This document shows positions 48,499 through 57,493 of a DNA stretch of 64,000 nt, in pieces. Position 1 is the first letter of the stretch, and each line of letters begins with the position of its first letter. The DNA is from CAWGJF01 sp963715745 (GTDB lineage Bacteria > Bacteroidota > Ignavibacteria > Ignavibacteriales > Ignavibacteriaceae), in assembly GCA_963715745.1 (NCBI GenBank), contig OY970271.1, positions 1,736,001 through 1,800,000 of the forward strand, given 5' to 3'. Under the pieces are notes generated by a model. That model made no database searches, had not been told where the DNA came from, and saw nothing but the letters and a program-made list of their open reading frames with translations. The translations under genes and the position numbers were made by a program.

Positions 48499-49340
48499 GT
48501 GCACCGTACAAACAAGTTACAATCCAATCATCTCCATTTTTACCTGAGTTATTAAGCGGTCTATTGTGGGAGTTAGATATTCTTGGAATCACCGAAGAAG
48601 AAAATGCAATTAAAGTTTTCATCAATGGTGAATCAAAAATAAATTCAAAAACAATTTCAGATACACTTCAAAAACTGGTTGCTCAGAATCTTATTAAAAG
48701 TTTTTCTTTAGCGGAAGAAATTATTCCATCAAAAAACTGGAATGAAGAATGGGAAAAGAGCAGGGAAGTGATCAGGGTTTCTGAAAAATTTGTTATCAAA
48801 CCAACATTTAAAAATTATTCTCCTCAAAAGGATGAAATAGTTCTAACAATCGATCCTAAAATGTCATTTGGAACAGGAGATCATCAAACTACAAAACTTG
48901 TTTTGAGATTGCTTGAAAGTTTTGTTAAAAAAGGAGACAAAGTATTAGATGTTGGTTCAGGAACTGGCATTCTTTCTATTGCTGCAATAAAGTTGGGTGC
49001 AAAATCTGCAGTTGCAGTTGATAACGATGAATTGTGTTTTGATAATTGCAAAGAAAATTGTGAGTTGAATGAAGTTTCTGATCGGGTAAAAATTTTATGC
49101 GGAGAAATAAATGACGTTGATGAAAATGATTTTAACCTGGTGATTGCGAATATTCAGAAGAATGTTCTGCTGGAAATCTGCGAAAAGATAAAATCAAAAC
49201 TAAAGCGAAACGGTGTTGTAATACTATCTGGTTTACTGAAGGAAGATGAAGAGGATATTGTTAATCATTATTCATCTTTGGGATTTGAGAAAGTTGAAGT
49301 TGAACAAATGGATGAGTGGATTGCTGTTGTGATAAGTTAA
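48495..49340 (+). CDS. prmA: Ribosomal protein L11 methyltransferase
   Basis: A 281-residue SAM-dependent methyltransferase that methylates L11. The segment VLTIDPKMSFGTGDHQTTKL precedes the SAM site LDVGSGTGILSIAAIKLG. NVVIANIQKNVL-like catalytic residues (LVIANIQKNVL) and a C-terminal SGLLKEDEEDIV follow. It starts within the last bases of dacB (ATGA overlap), so it is translationally coupled. Confidence 0.93.
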   Translation: MSAPYKQVTIQSSPFLPELLSGLLWELDILGITEEENAIKVFINGESKINSKTISDTLQKLVAQNLIKSFSLAEEIIPSKNWNEEWEKSREVIRVSEKFVIKPTFKNYSPQKDEIVLTIDPKMSFGTGDHQTTKLVLRLLESFVKKGDKVLDVGSGTGILSIAAIKLGAKSAVAVDNDELCFDNCKENCELNEVSDRVKILCGEINDVDENDFNLVIANIQKNVLLEICEKIKSKLKRNGVVILSGLLKEDEEDIVNHYSSLGFEKVEVEQMDEWIAVVIS

Positions 49341-49355
49341 TAAAATGTTAAAGAA

Positions 49356-49837
49356 ATAGAACACGGATTTTACTGATTGGACGGATCAGAACGGATTTTC
49401 TTTTTATCATTAGTATAATATTTTCTTTTAAATTGTGGTTCTTTACCAAAATTTAATAGTAGTCCAACTTCAATATCTGTTGCTCTTAAGTAATTTAATA
49501 GTTGAGCTTCATGTTCTTCACAAATATTTTCAGCAGCTTTTAATTCAATAATTACTAAACTATTGACTAATAAATCTGCATAATAATCTCCGACTTGATT
49601 ACGATCATAAAATACTTTAATATTTTTTTGTTGCTCTATATTTAGTCCCGATTTAGTTAATTCAATTATCATTGATCTTTCATATACTTTTTCTAAAAAT
49701 CCATATCCAAGAGTATTATAAACTTTATAAAAAGCTTTCAAAATCAAATCTGTTATTTCACCATGTAACATTTGCAATTTAAAATTAATGTTTTTTATCT
49801 GTTGATATCAGTCAAATCCGCCCAATCCGTGTTCTAT
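49356..49837. repeat. Inverted-repeat-bounded GxxExxY unit
   Basis: Perfect 14-bp inverted arms ATAGAACACGGATT (49356-49369) and AATCCGTGTTCTAT (49824-49837) bracket the GxxExxY gene. The left arm touches its stop codon. The right arm supplies the TAG stop codon of the amidohydrolase gene. This looks like a small inserted module, but no transposase or target duplication was recognised. Confidence 0.6.
49370..49777 (-). CDS. GxxExxY protein
   Basis: A 135-residue protein of the GxxExxY family, widely dispersed in Bacteroidota. The name motif is in LGYGFLEKVYERSM (G, E and Y near residues 26-32). A PD-(D/E)xK-like core is visible (YYADLLVNSLVIIELKAAEN: Asp then E-L-K). A nuclease fold is thus plausible. 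The gene fills an inverted-repeat-bounded unit and is orientated opposite to prmA. Confidence 0.87.
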   Translation of the reverse strand: MQMLHGEITDLILKAFYKVYNTLGYGFLEKVYERSMIIELTKSGLNIEQQKNIKVFYDRNQVGDYYADLLVNSLVIIELKAAENICEEHEAQLLNYLRATDIEVGLLLNFGKEPQFKRKYYTNDKKKIRSDPSNQ

Positions 49838-51495
49838 TGATCCTTATGATAAACTACCTCGCCATCAAATACAGTCATCTCTACTTGTACATCTTTGATT
49901 TTTACCGGATCAATTTTGAAAATATCTGCATCAAGTACCACAAAATCAGCAAGCTTACCGACTTCAATGCTTCCCTTGATATTTTCTTCAAAGGATGCGT
50001 AAGCTGAATTAAGTGTGTAGCATTTTATTGCAGACTCAACAGAAATTTTCTGTTCCGGATTCCAGCCATCCGGATTTTTTCCATCAACAGTTCTACGTGT
50101 AACTGCTGCATAAATTCCATAAAGTGGATTCAATGGTGCAACCGGCCAGTCAGTTCCAAAAGCAACAACAGCACCTCTATTAATTAATGACTTATAAATA
50201 TGAGTAAACATTGCTCTTTCGTGCCCGATTCTTTTCTCTGCCCAAACTCCATCATCAATGCAATGATATGGTTGAACAGAAGCGATCACTCCCAGTTCTT
50301 TGAACCGGGAAATATCGGATTCTCTTAAATGCTGTGCATGCTCAATCCGGAATCTTCTTTCCCAGGGAGAATTCTGATTTTCAATTTTTTCATAAAGATC
50401 AAGAACGTAAGCATTAGCCCTGTCACCAATTGCGTGAATACAAATCTGCAGCCTGTTCCGGTCTGCATCCAGTGCCCACTTTTCAAGCTTGCCATTTGTA
50501 ACTACATCAGTCGGTAAACCTGAAGTTGAGGGATCCTGTTTGTAAGGATCAAAGAACCAGGCGGTTAATGCACCAAGCGAACCATCAGCATAACCTTTTA
50601 ATGCGCCGCGTTTTATTAATCCTTTATCGTTGCCTGCAGTCATTCCGGTTCGCACAATATCTTCATATTTATCAATCGGCCAGATGGAATAAATGCGGCA
50701 GGTTAAGTTTCCATCTTCCATTACTTTTTTATAAGATTCCAGTTCCCCGGGCTGGGTCATATCCTGCACACTTGTTACGCCAAGCTTTCTTGCTTCTTCA
50801 AGTGCTGCAAGAGTTGCATCAACATTTTCTTCAAGCGAAGCAGGCGGGATAATGTTAAAAATAAGATCCATTGCATTGTCTTTTAAGATTCCGGTTGGTT
50901 CACCTGTTTCAGGGTTACGCATTATTAATCCGCCTTCGGGATCTGGAGTATTTTTATTTATTCCTGCAAGCTGAAGTGCAACCGAATTAGCCAGAGCCAT
51001 GTGACCGTCAATCCTGCTTACAAAAACAGGGGTGTTTTGTGTTACACTGTCGATTAATTCTTTTGTGGGGAAAGTTTTATCATTCCACAATTCATTATCC
51101 CATCTTCCGCCGGTAACCCATCTGTCTCCTCTTCCTTTAACATATTCTTTTATGATTTTTGCAAACTCCTCTTTTGATAGTGCCGGTCGCAGGTTTATTC
51201 CCAACAGGTATTTTCCTCCGGAAGTGAAATGAAGATGAGCGTCATTAAATCCCGGAAGCATAAGCTTTCCTTTAAGATCGATAATTTCTGTTCCGGCATC
51301 TATAAATTTATCAGCTCCGCTTTCTGAGCCAACATAAACAATTTTGTTGCCTTCAATAACCACTGCCTGTGCGTAAGGCTGTTTTTCATTTACTGTATAA
51401 ATTTTTCCGTTTATAAATGCTTTTTTCATTTGCTGTGTATATAAAAATTGGTTGAATAAAAAAAATATGGACAGAAGCAATAATATTTGTTTCAT
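49834..51495 (-). CDS. Exported YtcJ-like amidohydrolase
   Basis: The start at 51495 is preferred over the longer frame (51525) because it begins directly with a signal peptide (MKQILLLLSIFFLFNQFLYTQ). About 553 residues of an amidohydrolase-superfamily enzyme follow: metal HxH in NDAHLHFTSG, later ICIHAIGDRANAYVLD and RIEHAQHLRESDISRF, FGTDWPVAPLNPLYG and VGKLADFVVLDADIF. These match the YtcJ-type group. It should hydrolyse an unknown amide or ester in the periplasm. Its stop codon is supplied by the right arm of the GxxExxY unit. Confidence 0.87.
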   Translation of the reverse strand: MKQILLLLSIFFLFNQFLYTQQMKKAFINGKIYTVNEKQPYAQAVVIEGNKIVYVGSESGADKFIDAGTEIIDLKGKLMLPGFNDAHLHFTSGGKYLLGINLRPALSKEEFAKIIKEYVKGRGDRWVTGGRWDNELWNDKTFPTKELIDSVTQNTPVFVSRIDGHMALANSVALQLAGINKNTPDPEGGLIMRNPETGEPTGILKDNAMDLIFNIIPPASLEENVDATLAALEEARKLGVTSVQDMTQPGELESYKKVMEDGNLTCRIYSIWPIDKYEDIVRTGMTAGNDKGLIKRGALKGYADGSLGALTAWFFDPYKQDPSTSGLPTDVVTNGKLEKWALDADRNRLQICIHAIGDRANAYVLDLYEKIENQNSPWERRFRIEHAQHLRESDISRFKELGVIASVQPYHCIDDGVWAEKRIGHERAMFTHIYKSLINRGAVVAFGTDWPVAPLNPLYGIYAAVTRRTVDGKNPDGWNPEQKISVESAIKCYTLNSAYASFEENIKGSIEVGKLADFVVLDADIFKIDPVKIKDVQVEMTVFDGEVVYHKDQ

Positions 51496-51770
51496 AGCAG
51501 ATTTTGTCAGGTTGTTAATGCACAAATATAAAAAATAAATTAGCTTTGATTAACTCATCTGGGATATTCTCTTAATTACATTTTACTTTATGATTTAACC
51601 AGATTTTGTGTCATAATTACAGATAAACAAACCTGAGCTAATTCAAAGCCAAGTTAAAGCCAATCTAACAATGAACAAAACCTTCTTAAAATAAGTTAAA
51701 ATTAAAGGTGTGAAAATATTATACAGCCAGATTGACAGACACAAAAAGGTTCTTATCTAAAATTTCAAAT

Positions 51771-52760
51771 TTAAAAATCCAAAGGACTTTTTACTCCCAT
51801 CCCAAGATTTTTTATGATATGAGTATATATCATTGTTACTCTTACATCTTTATGGCCAAGTAATTCCTGAACAGTTCTAATATCATAATTATTCTGAAGC
51901 AAATGAGTGGCAAAACTATGCCGGAAAGTATGAGCACTGGCAGTAGGCTTATCAATTCCGGAAGATTTAACTGCTCTTTTTATTGCTTTTGAAACAGATG
52001 AATCGTGGTAATGGTGTCTTATCCTTTTACCCTTATCATCTTTAATAATTCTTTCAGAGGGAAAAAGATATTGCCATCCGAATTCTTTGGATGCATTTTT
52101 ATACTTTGCCCCAAGAGCATAAGGCAGAACAGTTTCACCCAATCCTCTCTTTAAATCGGAATTATGAAGAGCACGTCTTTTTTCTATTTGTTCTTTAAGA
52201 TGAGGAATAAGTGATTTGGGAAGAAGCGTTAAACGATCCTTTTCACCTTTGCCGGCGCGGACAGTAATATGTTGTAATTCAAAATCTATATCCTGAATCC
52301 GGAGGCTAAGCGCCTCTGAAAGACGGAGACCAGAACCGTAAAGCAGAGCTGTTATAAGTTTTGGCAGACCATCCATATTCTGGATCACTGCATGAGCTTC
52401 TGCTTTGGAAAAGACAACAGGAATGTGTTTTGGTTTTGACGGACGTTTAATGTCTTCAATCCAGCCAATATCTTTTTGAAGAATTTCTTTATATAAAAAC
52501 AGGATTGCCTGCATTGCCTGGTTTTGTGTAGAAGCAGAAACATTTCTTTCAACTGCCAGGTGATTGAGATATTTCCTGATGTCATCTTTACCGAGTTTTT
52601 CCGGGTGAGTTTTATTATGAAAAAGTATAAATCTTTTAATCCAATTAATGTAGGATTCTTCTGTACGGGGGCTGTAATGCAGAGAACGAAGATGGATTTT
52701 TACCTGTTCGAGCAGTTTTGGTTTTTTGATCTGAGTATGTGTGTAATTCCTGATTTGCAC
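51771..52760 (-). CDS. intI: Integron integrase (IntI-type tyrosine recombinase)
   Basis: A 329-residue tyrosine recombinase with all catalytic residues: R146 (YGSGLRLSEA), H277/R280 (AHTFRHSFATHLL), H303 (LLGHKDVRVT) and Y312 (MIYTHII). The extra IntI-specific patch lies at about 196-235 (LGAKYKNASKEFGWQYLFPS), absent from XerC/D. The C-terminal end GMGVKSPLDF is also IntI-like. It is divergent from the cassette array, and a crossover-type site lies 184 bp upstream of its start. It should excise and insert gene cassettes at attC and attI. Confidence 0.95.
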   Translation of the reverse strand: MQIRNYTHTQIKKPKLLEQVKIHLRSLHYSPRTEESYINWIKRFILFHNKTHPEKLGKDDIRKYLNHLAVERNVSASTQNQAMQAILFLYKEILQKDIGWIEDIKRPSKPKHIPVVFSKAEAHAVIQNMDGLPKLITALLYGSGLRLSEALSLRIQDIDFELQHITVRAGKGEKDRLTLLPKSLIPHLKEQIEKRRALHNSDLKRGLGETVLPYALGAKYKNASKEFGWQYLFPSERIIKDDKGKRIRHHYHDSSVSKAIKRAVKSSGIDKPTASAHTFRHSFATHLLQNNYDIRTVQELLGHKDVRVTMIYTHIIKNLGMGVKSPLDF

Positions 52761-52950
52761 AATAGCCTTATAATGATATTAAGATAGTGTTTATCCTGAT
52801 ATAAAATTTACTGTTCCAAATTATTGCTAATTGGGTAATAAACCGAACTTTTTTCTTGGAATTATTTACAAAGTTAATAATATTAAGATAAGAAAAAACA
52901 GGAATAGCTAAAAATTGAGTGAGGCAATTCCTGATAAGTAATAGTTATAT
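52761..52950. promoter_or_regulatory. attI region and first-cassette crossover point
   Basis: This is the intergenic stretch between intI and cassette 1. The crossover G is at 52944, followed by TTATATGCAC, whose exact complement GTGCATATAAC opens the attC of the same cassette (54952-54962). The left boundary of attI and its integrase-binding repeats were not resolved. Promoters for intI and for the array probably lie here. Confidence 0.7.
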
Positions 52951-53026
52951 GCACAGATTAAATTCTAGACTTTGTGTCCAAGTTTTGTTATTTTATGAAC
53001 AGTTTTTAGAAACTTTATGAGATAAA

Positions 53027-54322
53027 ATGAAAACAAATCACTTAATAATAAATGGCGATTCTAGAAAAATGCAAGAATTGGAGGATGAATCAATACATCT
53101 AATTATTACCTCGCCTCCTTACTGGCAACTGAAGGATTATGGTTCGGATAAGCAACTTGGATATAATGACAGTTATGAGAGTTATATCAACAATTTGAAT
53201 TTAGTGTGGAATGAATCTTTTCGTGTTTTACATAAAGGTTGTCGCCTTTGTATAAATATCGGCGATCAATTTGCTCGTGCAGTTTATTATGGTCGTTATA
53301 AAGTAATTCCAATAAGAACAGAAATAATCAAATTTTGTGAAACTATGGGATTTGATTATATGGGAGCAATAATCTGGCAAAAGGTTACAACTTCTAATAC
53401 AACTGGTGGTGCAACTATTATGGGTTCCTTTCCATATCCTAGAAATGGAATTTTAAAAATAGATTATGAATTTATACTTTTATTTAAAAAACCTGGCAAC
53501 CCGCCTAAACCAAATAAAGATTATAAATTAAAATCAGCAATGACTAAAGAAGAGTGGAACACCTATTTTCAAGGTCATTGGAATTTTGGTGGAGTTCGAC
53601 AAGATAATCATTTGGCTATGTTTCCTGAAGAATTGCCAAAAAGATTGATTAAAATGTTTTCCTTTTTTGGGGATACAATTTTAGACCCTTTCCTTGGAAG
53701 CGGCACAACATCTCTTGCTGCAAAAAATCTTGAAAGAAATTCAGTTGGATATGAAATAAATTCTGAATTCATACCAATCATTAAGGATAAACTCTCTATT
53801 CACAAGAAAGATATTTTTGATGAAAACACATATAATTTTATTTCTCAAGAGAAACATAGTTTTAATTTCGAAAAACAAATAGAAGACTTACCTTATAAAT
53901 TTAAAGATCCACATAGCTTCGATAAAAAAATTGATCCTAAAAAACTTCAGTTCGGTTCTAAGCTTGATAAAAACGGAAGCAAAAGAGAAGAATATTATTC
54001 TGTGAAAGAAATTATAAGTCCAGAAATAATTAAGCTTAGTAACGATTTAACAGTGAGATTGATTGGCGTTAAAGAAAAAGCTGAAATCAATGGACAAGCT
54101 AAAGATTACCTGATATCCAAAACAAAAGGTCAAAAAGTGTTTCTCAAATATGATGAACAGAAATATGATGACAAGAATAGATTGCTCTGTTATCTTTATT
54201 TACAGAATAAAACTTTTATTAATGCACATCTTATAAAAGAAAGACTTGTATTAGTGGATACATCAATTAATTTCAAATACAAAAACAAATTTCTTCAATT
54301 AATCGGAAATCAGAATGGCTAA
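53027..54322 (+). CDS. DNA (N4-cytosine/N6-adenine) methyltransferase with SNase-like C-terminal domain
   Basis: A 431-residue protein. The amino-methyltransferase part (1 to about 260) has catalytic motif IV TSPPYW near 28-33 and the SAM motif FLGSGTTS near 222-229, in the permuted (beta-type) order. SPPY(W) is typical of m4C enzymes. The last about 100 residues (VRLIGVKEKAEINGQAKDYL, YDDKNRLLCYLYLQNKTFIN) look like a staphylococcal-nuclease fold keeping Arg 344 and Arg 385. The partner gene overlaps by 8 bp and is MjaI-like, so the recognition site may be CTAG. Confidence 0.85.
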   Translation: MKTNHLIINGDSRKMQELEDESIHLIITSPPYWQLKDYGSDKQLGYNDSYESYINNLNLVWNESFRVLHKGCRLCINIGDQFARAVYYGRYKVIPIRTEIIKFCETMGFDYMGAIIWQKVTTSNTTGGATIMGSFPYPRNGILKIDYEFILLFKKPGNPPKPNKDYKLKSAMTKEEWNTYFQGHWNFGGVRQDNHLAMFPEELPKRLIKMFSFFGDTILDPFLGSGTTSLAAKNLERNSVGYEINSEFIPIIKDKLSIHKKDIFDENTYNFISQEKHSFNFEKQIEDLPYKFKDPHSFDKKIDPKKLQFGSKLDKNGSKREEYYSVKEIISPEIIKLSNDLTVRLIGVKEKAEINGQAKDYLISKTKGQKVFLKYDEQKYDDKNRLLCYLYLQNKTFINAHLIKERLVLVDTSINFKYKNKFLQLIGNQNG

Positions 54323-54950
54323 AGAATGGATTTTAAATAGTGTTATGAATCGTTTTCAATTAAATTTTAAAAGGAATGTTGGTCCAACTTCTGAATCAAT
54401 AAGAAAGTGCTCTCCTAAAACTGTAGAAGAATGGGAAGAATATTATTTTAAAAATGTGAAGCCTAAAGATCATATCACTGAGCTTGGCAAAAAACTTTTT
54501 GTAAAAATAACTGAGGTTGTGCAAGCTGAACTTGATGACATAACTGAACAAGATTGTATTGATTATATGATTAATCTTGTCATTAATCGCACCTTTGATG
54601 GTTATATGACCGAAATAGAGACAATCTATGGTCAACTTGAAAAAATATTAGAAATAAAAATTGAACCCGCGCCAGATGAATGGGATAGATTATTCAATGT
54701 TGATTTTTACATTAAGATTAAAGAAAAATATTTAGGACTTCAGATTAAACCTGTAAACGAAGGGATACAATTACCTGAAATTTATAAGGAGAGAGCAATT
54801 CAAGAAGAAACCCACCTTAAATTCACAGAAGTATTTGGCGGAAAAGTATTTTATGTCTTCTCAACAAAAATAAATGGCAAGAAAGAAATATTTAATAAAG
54901 AAATTATTGATGAGATCAAAAAAGAAGTTGAAAGACTAAAACATTTATAA
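54315..54950 (+). CDS. MjaI-type type II restriction endonuclease
   Basis: A 211-residue protein resembling the MjaI restriction-enzyme family throughout: MAKEWILNSVMNRFQLNFKR, EEWEEYYFKNVKPKD, NRTFDGYMTEIETIYGQLEK and APDEWDRLFNVDFYI. The probable PD-(D/E)xK core is Asp 130 with QIK at 143-145 (VDFYIKIKEKYLGLQIKP). MjaI recognises CTAG, so the same site is likely here. The start overlaps the methyltransferase end, which keeps production of toxin and protector linked. Confidence 0.85.
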   Translation: MAKEWILNSVMNRFQLNFKRNVGPTSESIRKCSPKTVEEWEEYYFKNVKPKDHITELGKKLFVKITEVVQAELDDITEQDCIDYMINLVINRTFDGYMTEIETIYGQLEKILEIKIEPAPDEWDRLFNVDFYIKIKEKYLGLQIKPVNEGIQLPEIYKERAIQEETHLKFTEVFGGKVFYVFSTKINGKKEIFNKEIIDEIKKEVERLKHL

Positions 54951-54955
54951 AGTGC

Positions 54956-55181
54956 ATATAACCAGCCAATCAACCCGACCGCCTTTTCGCATTCGGGTTT
55001 ACAAAAATTTTTGGGTTGGTTGTTCCGTTATAAGTTTGTTGTTCAAGGTTGTTCTATTAAATAACATTGTTGCAAACTGTGTTTACGATGAAAGTTAAAC
55101 ACAGTTTGCTAAATATTTGGCTTTGTCGTTTTAATCTGCATTGCTGTTCTGGGCGGCGGGTTATCGGCAACGCCGTTATAC
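54956..55181 (+). repeat. attC1 cassette recombination site
   Basis: A 226-nt site from R'' ATATAAC to R' GTTATAC. The outer L''/L' arms AACCCGACCGCC (54972-54983) and GGCGGCGGGTT (55152-55162) pair with one bulged base. The inner arms GCAAACTGTGTTT (55072-55084) and AAACACAGTTTGC (55097-55109) are perfectly paired. It is longer than the usual 60-140 nt. Confidence 0.87.
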
Positions 55182-56679
55182 GTTAAAAAATTTATGAGGT
55201 TAAAATGAAAAAACTTCTCTTACATTCAACAATTATTTTATTGTTACTACCCATTTATGTTTTTCCACAATGGTACCAAGTAAACAGTGGAACAACCGAA
55301 AGTTTATATTCGGTTATTTTCCCAACTGACAACATTGGTTTGGCAGTTGGAATGAATGGAACACTAATCAAAACAACAGACGGTGGCGAAAATTGGAGCG
55401 TTCAGAACAATTTACAGTCTACTAGTTGGTTAACTTCAATTGATTTTTCTGGAAATGATTATTTTGCTTTATGTGGTTTTAGTGATGCTGTTTTTATTAC
55501 ATCTGATGGAGGAAATAATTGGATAAATAAGTCTACTGGATACAATGATGCTTGGATCGATATCGATTTCCCTACAATTAATGACGTGTGGTTAGTAAGT
55601 ATAAATTTTGCGGTTGCTAGGTCTACTGATAGAGGAAATACTTGGAACATTTATCAATTACCATACCCTGGTATGGGTATGCCATCAGCAATTGAAGCAA
55701 ATGGAGAAATAGCATATGTAACTTATAATATAACAGGAGAAATATACGTAACAACGAATGGCGGGGCCACTTGGGAACTCAAACATAGTGGAAATAATTA
55801 TGGTTTAGAAGATTTATACGAAGAAGGCGGTGGCTTAGTAACTGCGGTTGGTCATTATGGCATTGTACTACAATCCTCAGATTATGGACAAACTTGGTAT
55901 GTATTAACAGAAAGTGATTTTTCAGAGGGGTTTTATAATGCTGTAGTTTATGGTAGTCTTGATGGAATTGGTTGGGTTGCTGGGACAGAAAATGGTGTTG
56001 GCATAATACGCAAAACTTCTGATGACGGATTGAATTGGTACTCACAAGAAATGCCAATAATACAAGATTTAAATGATATTACTTGGTATGGTATAGATAA
56101 TCTTTGGGTTGTTGGTGCAAATGGTATAATATTAAAGACGATAAATGGCGGTGGTGTTACAGCAGTTGAGAATGATAATAATTACATTAAAGATTTTATT
56201 TTAGGCCAAAATTATCCAAATCCATTTAATCCCAATACTACAATAAAATATACAATCCCTAAAGCAAGTTTTGTCTCATTGAAAATTTATGATTTAATTG
56301 GCAAAGAGATAGCAACTTTAGTTAATGGAGAAAAACCAATCGGAGATTATGAAATTGAATTTATTGGGAATAATCTTCCAAGTGGAATATATTTTTATAA
56401 AATGCAAGCTGGAAATTTTTCAGATACAAAAAAATTAATTTTATTAAAATAGGCATTAACGTATAACAAGCGCCTCAACACCGACCGCCATTTTGGTTTG
56501 GTGGTTTTGTGATTTTTGAAATTGTGTTTTAGTTAAAGATTTTGTTCAAGGTGTTCGTACTAATTAATTAACTTGCCTTCGGTGCTTACGAAAACAAGAT
56601 AAGCACCTACGGCTTAATCATCGGCAATTGTGTTTTACTCGGCTTCCTTGTTATGGGCGGCGGGTTAGGCGCAACGTCG
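55176..56679 (+). mobile_element. Integron gene cassette 2 (T9SS cargo)
   Basis: 1504 bp. It begins TTATACG and its attC opens with CGTATAAC, the exact complement. It holds one gene that starts 30 bp into the cassette. Confidence 0.85.
55205..56452 (+). CDS. Secreted BNR-type T9SS cargo protein encoded in an integron cassette
   Basis: A 415-residue protein with a signal peptide (MKKLLLHSTIILLLLPIYVFPQ) after a TGAGGTTAAA site. A YCF48/BNR-like propeller has repeated TTDGGENWS, TSDGGNNWI and TTNGGATWE motifs. The C-terminal T9SS type A domain is NYPNPFNPNTTIKYTIPKAS to LILLK. The propeller resembles those of the photosystem assembly factor-like group, but the function is unknown. The sorting domain shows that the cassette was shaped in a host with T9SS. 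Confidence 0.85.
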   Translation: MKKLLLHSTIILLLLPIYVFPQWYQVNSGTTESLYSVIFPTDNIGLAVGMNGTLIKTTDGGENWSVQNNLQSTSWLTSIDFSGNDYFALCGFSDAVFITSDGGNNWINKSTGYNDAWIDIDFPTINDVWLVSINFAVARSTDRGNTWNIYQLPYPGMGMPSAIEANGEIAYVTYNITGEIYVTTNGGATWELKHSGNNYGLEDLYEEGGGLVTAVGHYGIVLQSSDYGQTWYVLTESDFSEGFYNAVVYGSLDGIGWVAGTENGVGIIRKTSDDGLNWYSQEMPIIQDLNDITWYGIDNLWVVGANGIILKTINGGGVTAVENDNNYIKDFILGQNYPNPFNPNTTIKYTIPKASFVSLKIYDLIGKEIATLVNGEKPIGDYEIEFIGNNLPSGIYFYKMQAGNFSDTKKLILLK

Positions 56680-56685
56680 TTAGCT
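56461..56685 (+). repeat. attC2 cassette recombination site
   Basis: A 225-nt site from GTATAAC to GTTAGCT. It is diverged from attC1, 3 and 4 but of the same length. The inner arms are GGTGCTT (56581-56587) and AAGCACC (56601-56607). The L''-type block is CACCGACCGCC and the end block is GGGCGGCGGGTTAGGCG. It lacks the AGCCAATC target of the IS elements. Confidence 0.8.
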
Positions 56686-56699
56686 AACTATCATAAAAG

Positions 56700-57161
56700 A
56701 TGGATACTAATTCTAAAAATAAATTTGATGCCTTAGCAACACTTTGGAAAGGTGCGTGGGAAAATTTTAATGTTAGACGTCAATATGAATTCAAATTTAC
56801 ATTTGCACTATGGACTGCATTTGCTGCATTTATAAGTATAATAATTACTAGTGAATCTGAAACAATCAACCATAATTATCTTATAGGAACTATAATTATA
56901 GGAGGTCTGATAAGTCTATTGCATCTATGGTTTATCGTTGGTATTGGGCGAGCGCACAATTTGGACAGAGAAATTGCAATTCATTATGAAAGAAAAATGC
57001 AATTATTATCAGATTCAGAATTCCCCCAAGAACTAAAAACTAAAATAACTCAATCTCATAAAAGGATGGGGAAATTATTACGTAACTGGTCTCATTTTAC
57101 TCAAGCAATAATTACAATTTTACTTTACCTCGGTGCGATTCTATCTATTATTTATAAATAA
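56700..57161 (+). CDS. Small membrane protein of unknown function
   Basis: A 153-residue protein with three predicted membrane helices: FKFTFALWTAFAAFISIIIT (about 27-46), YLIGTIIIGGLISLLHLWFIV (about 60-80) and FTQAIITILLYLGAILSIIY at the C-terminus. A charged helix (LDREIAIHYERKMQLLSDSE) lies between the last two. No family was recognised. Position next to a coiled-coil gene in one cassette suggests a two-protein module. Confidence 0.7.
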   Translation: MDTNSKNKFDALATLWKGAWENFNVRRQYEFKFTFALWTAFAAFISIIITSESETINHNYLIGTIIIGGLISLLHLWFIVGIGRAHNLDREIAIHYERKMQLLSDSEFPQELKTKITQSHKRMGKLLRNWSHFTQAIITILLYLGAILSIIYK

Positions 57162-57175
57162 AATACGGTAACACT

Positions 57176-57487
57176 ATGGACCAACAACAACTGCTTAATC
57201 TTTCCCAACAATTAGTAGACTTAAAAAAACAAATCAAGACGATTGAAGATGATATGCTTCAATTAAAATTAGAAATATTCGAAGAAGCTAAAGGCGGAAT
57301 TAAATGTAATGGTGGTAAAGTAATTTATTTGGCACCTAAAGATGTTCCTGTTTTCGATAGAGAGTTATTAAAAGATTTATTACGCCAAGAATATGGATTT
57401 GAGAATAGTTTGATCGATGACCTTTATCAAAGAAGCCAAAGGATAAGTAAAAGAGAAGCTCAATTAAATATTTATTTAGATAAGTAA
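57176..57487 (+). CDS. Small coiled-coil protein of unknown function
   Basis: A 103-residue protein. Residues 1 to about 40 are a strong coiled coil (LNLSQQLVDLKKQIKTIEDD). A short beta-like segment GGKVIYLAPKDVPVFDRELL and a helical end follow. It follows the membrane-protein gene by 14 bp within one cassette, so the two probably work together. No known domain was recognised. Confidence 0.65.
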   Translation: MDQQQLLNLSQQLVDLKKQIKTIEDDMLQLKLEIFEEAKGGIKCNGGKVIYLAPKDVPVFDRELLKDLLRQEYGFENSLIDDLYQRSQRISKREAQLNIYLDK

Positions 57488-57493
57488 AACGTT

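Larger units (their letters stand above)
52945..55175 (+). mobile_element. Integron gene cassette 1 (restriction-modification)
   Basis: The boundaries are set by G^TTATAT at 52944/52945 and G^TTATAC at 55175/55176. The 2231-bp cassette holds a methyltransferase and an overlapping restriction endonuclease gene, followed by attC1. It is large for a cassette, but both ends are intact. Confidence 0.85.
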
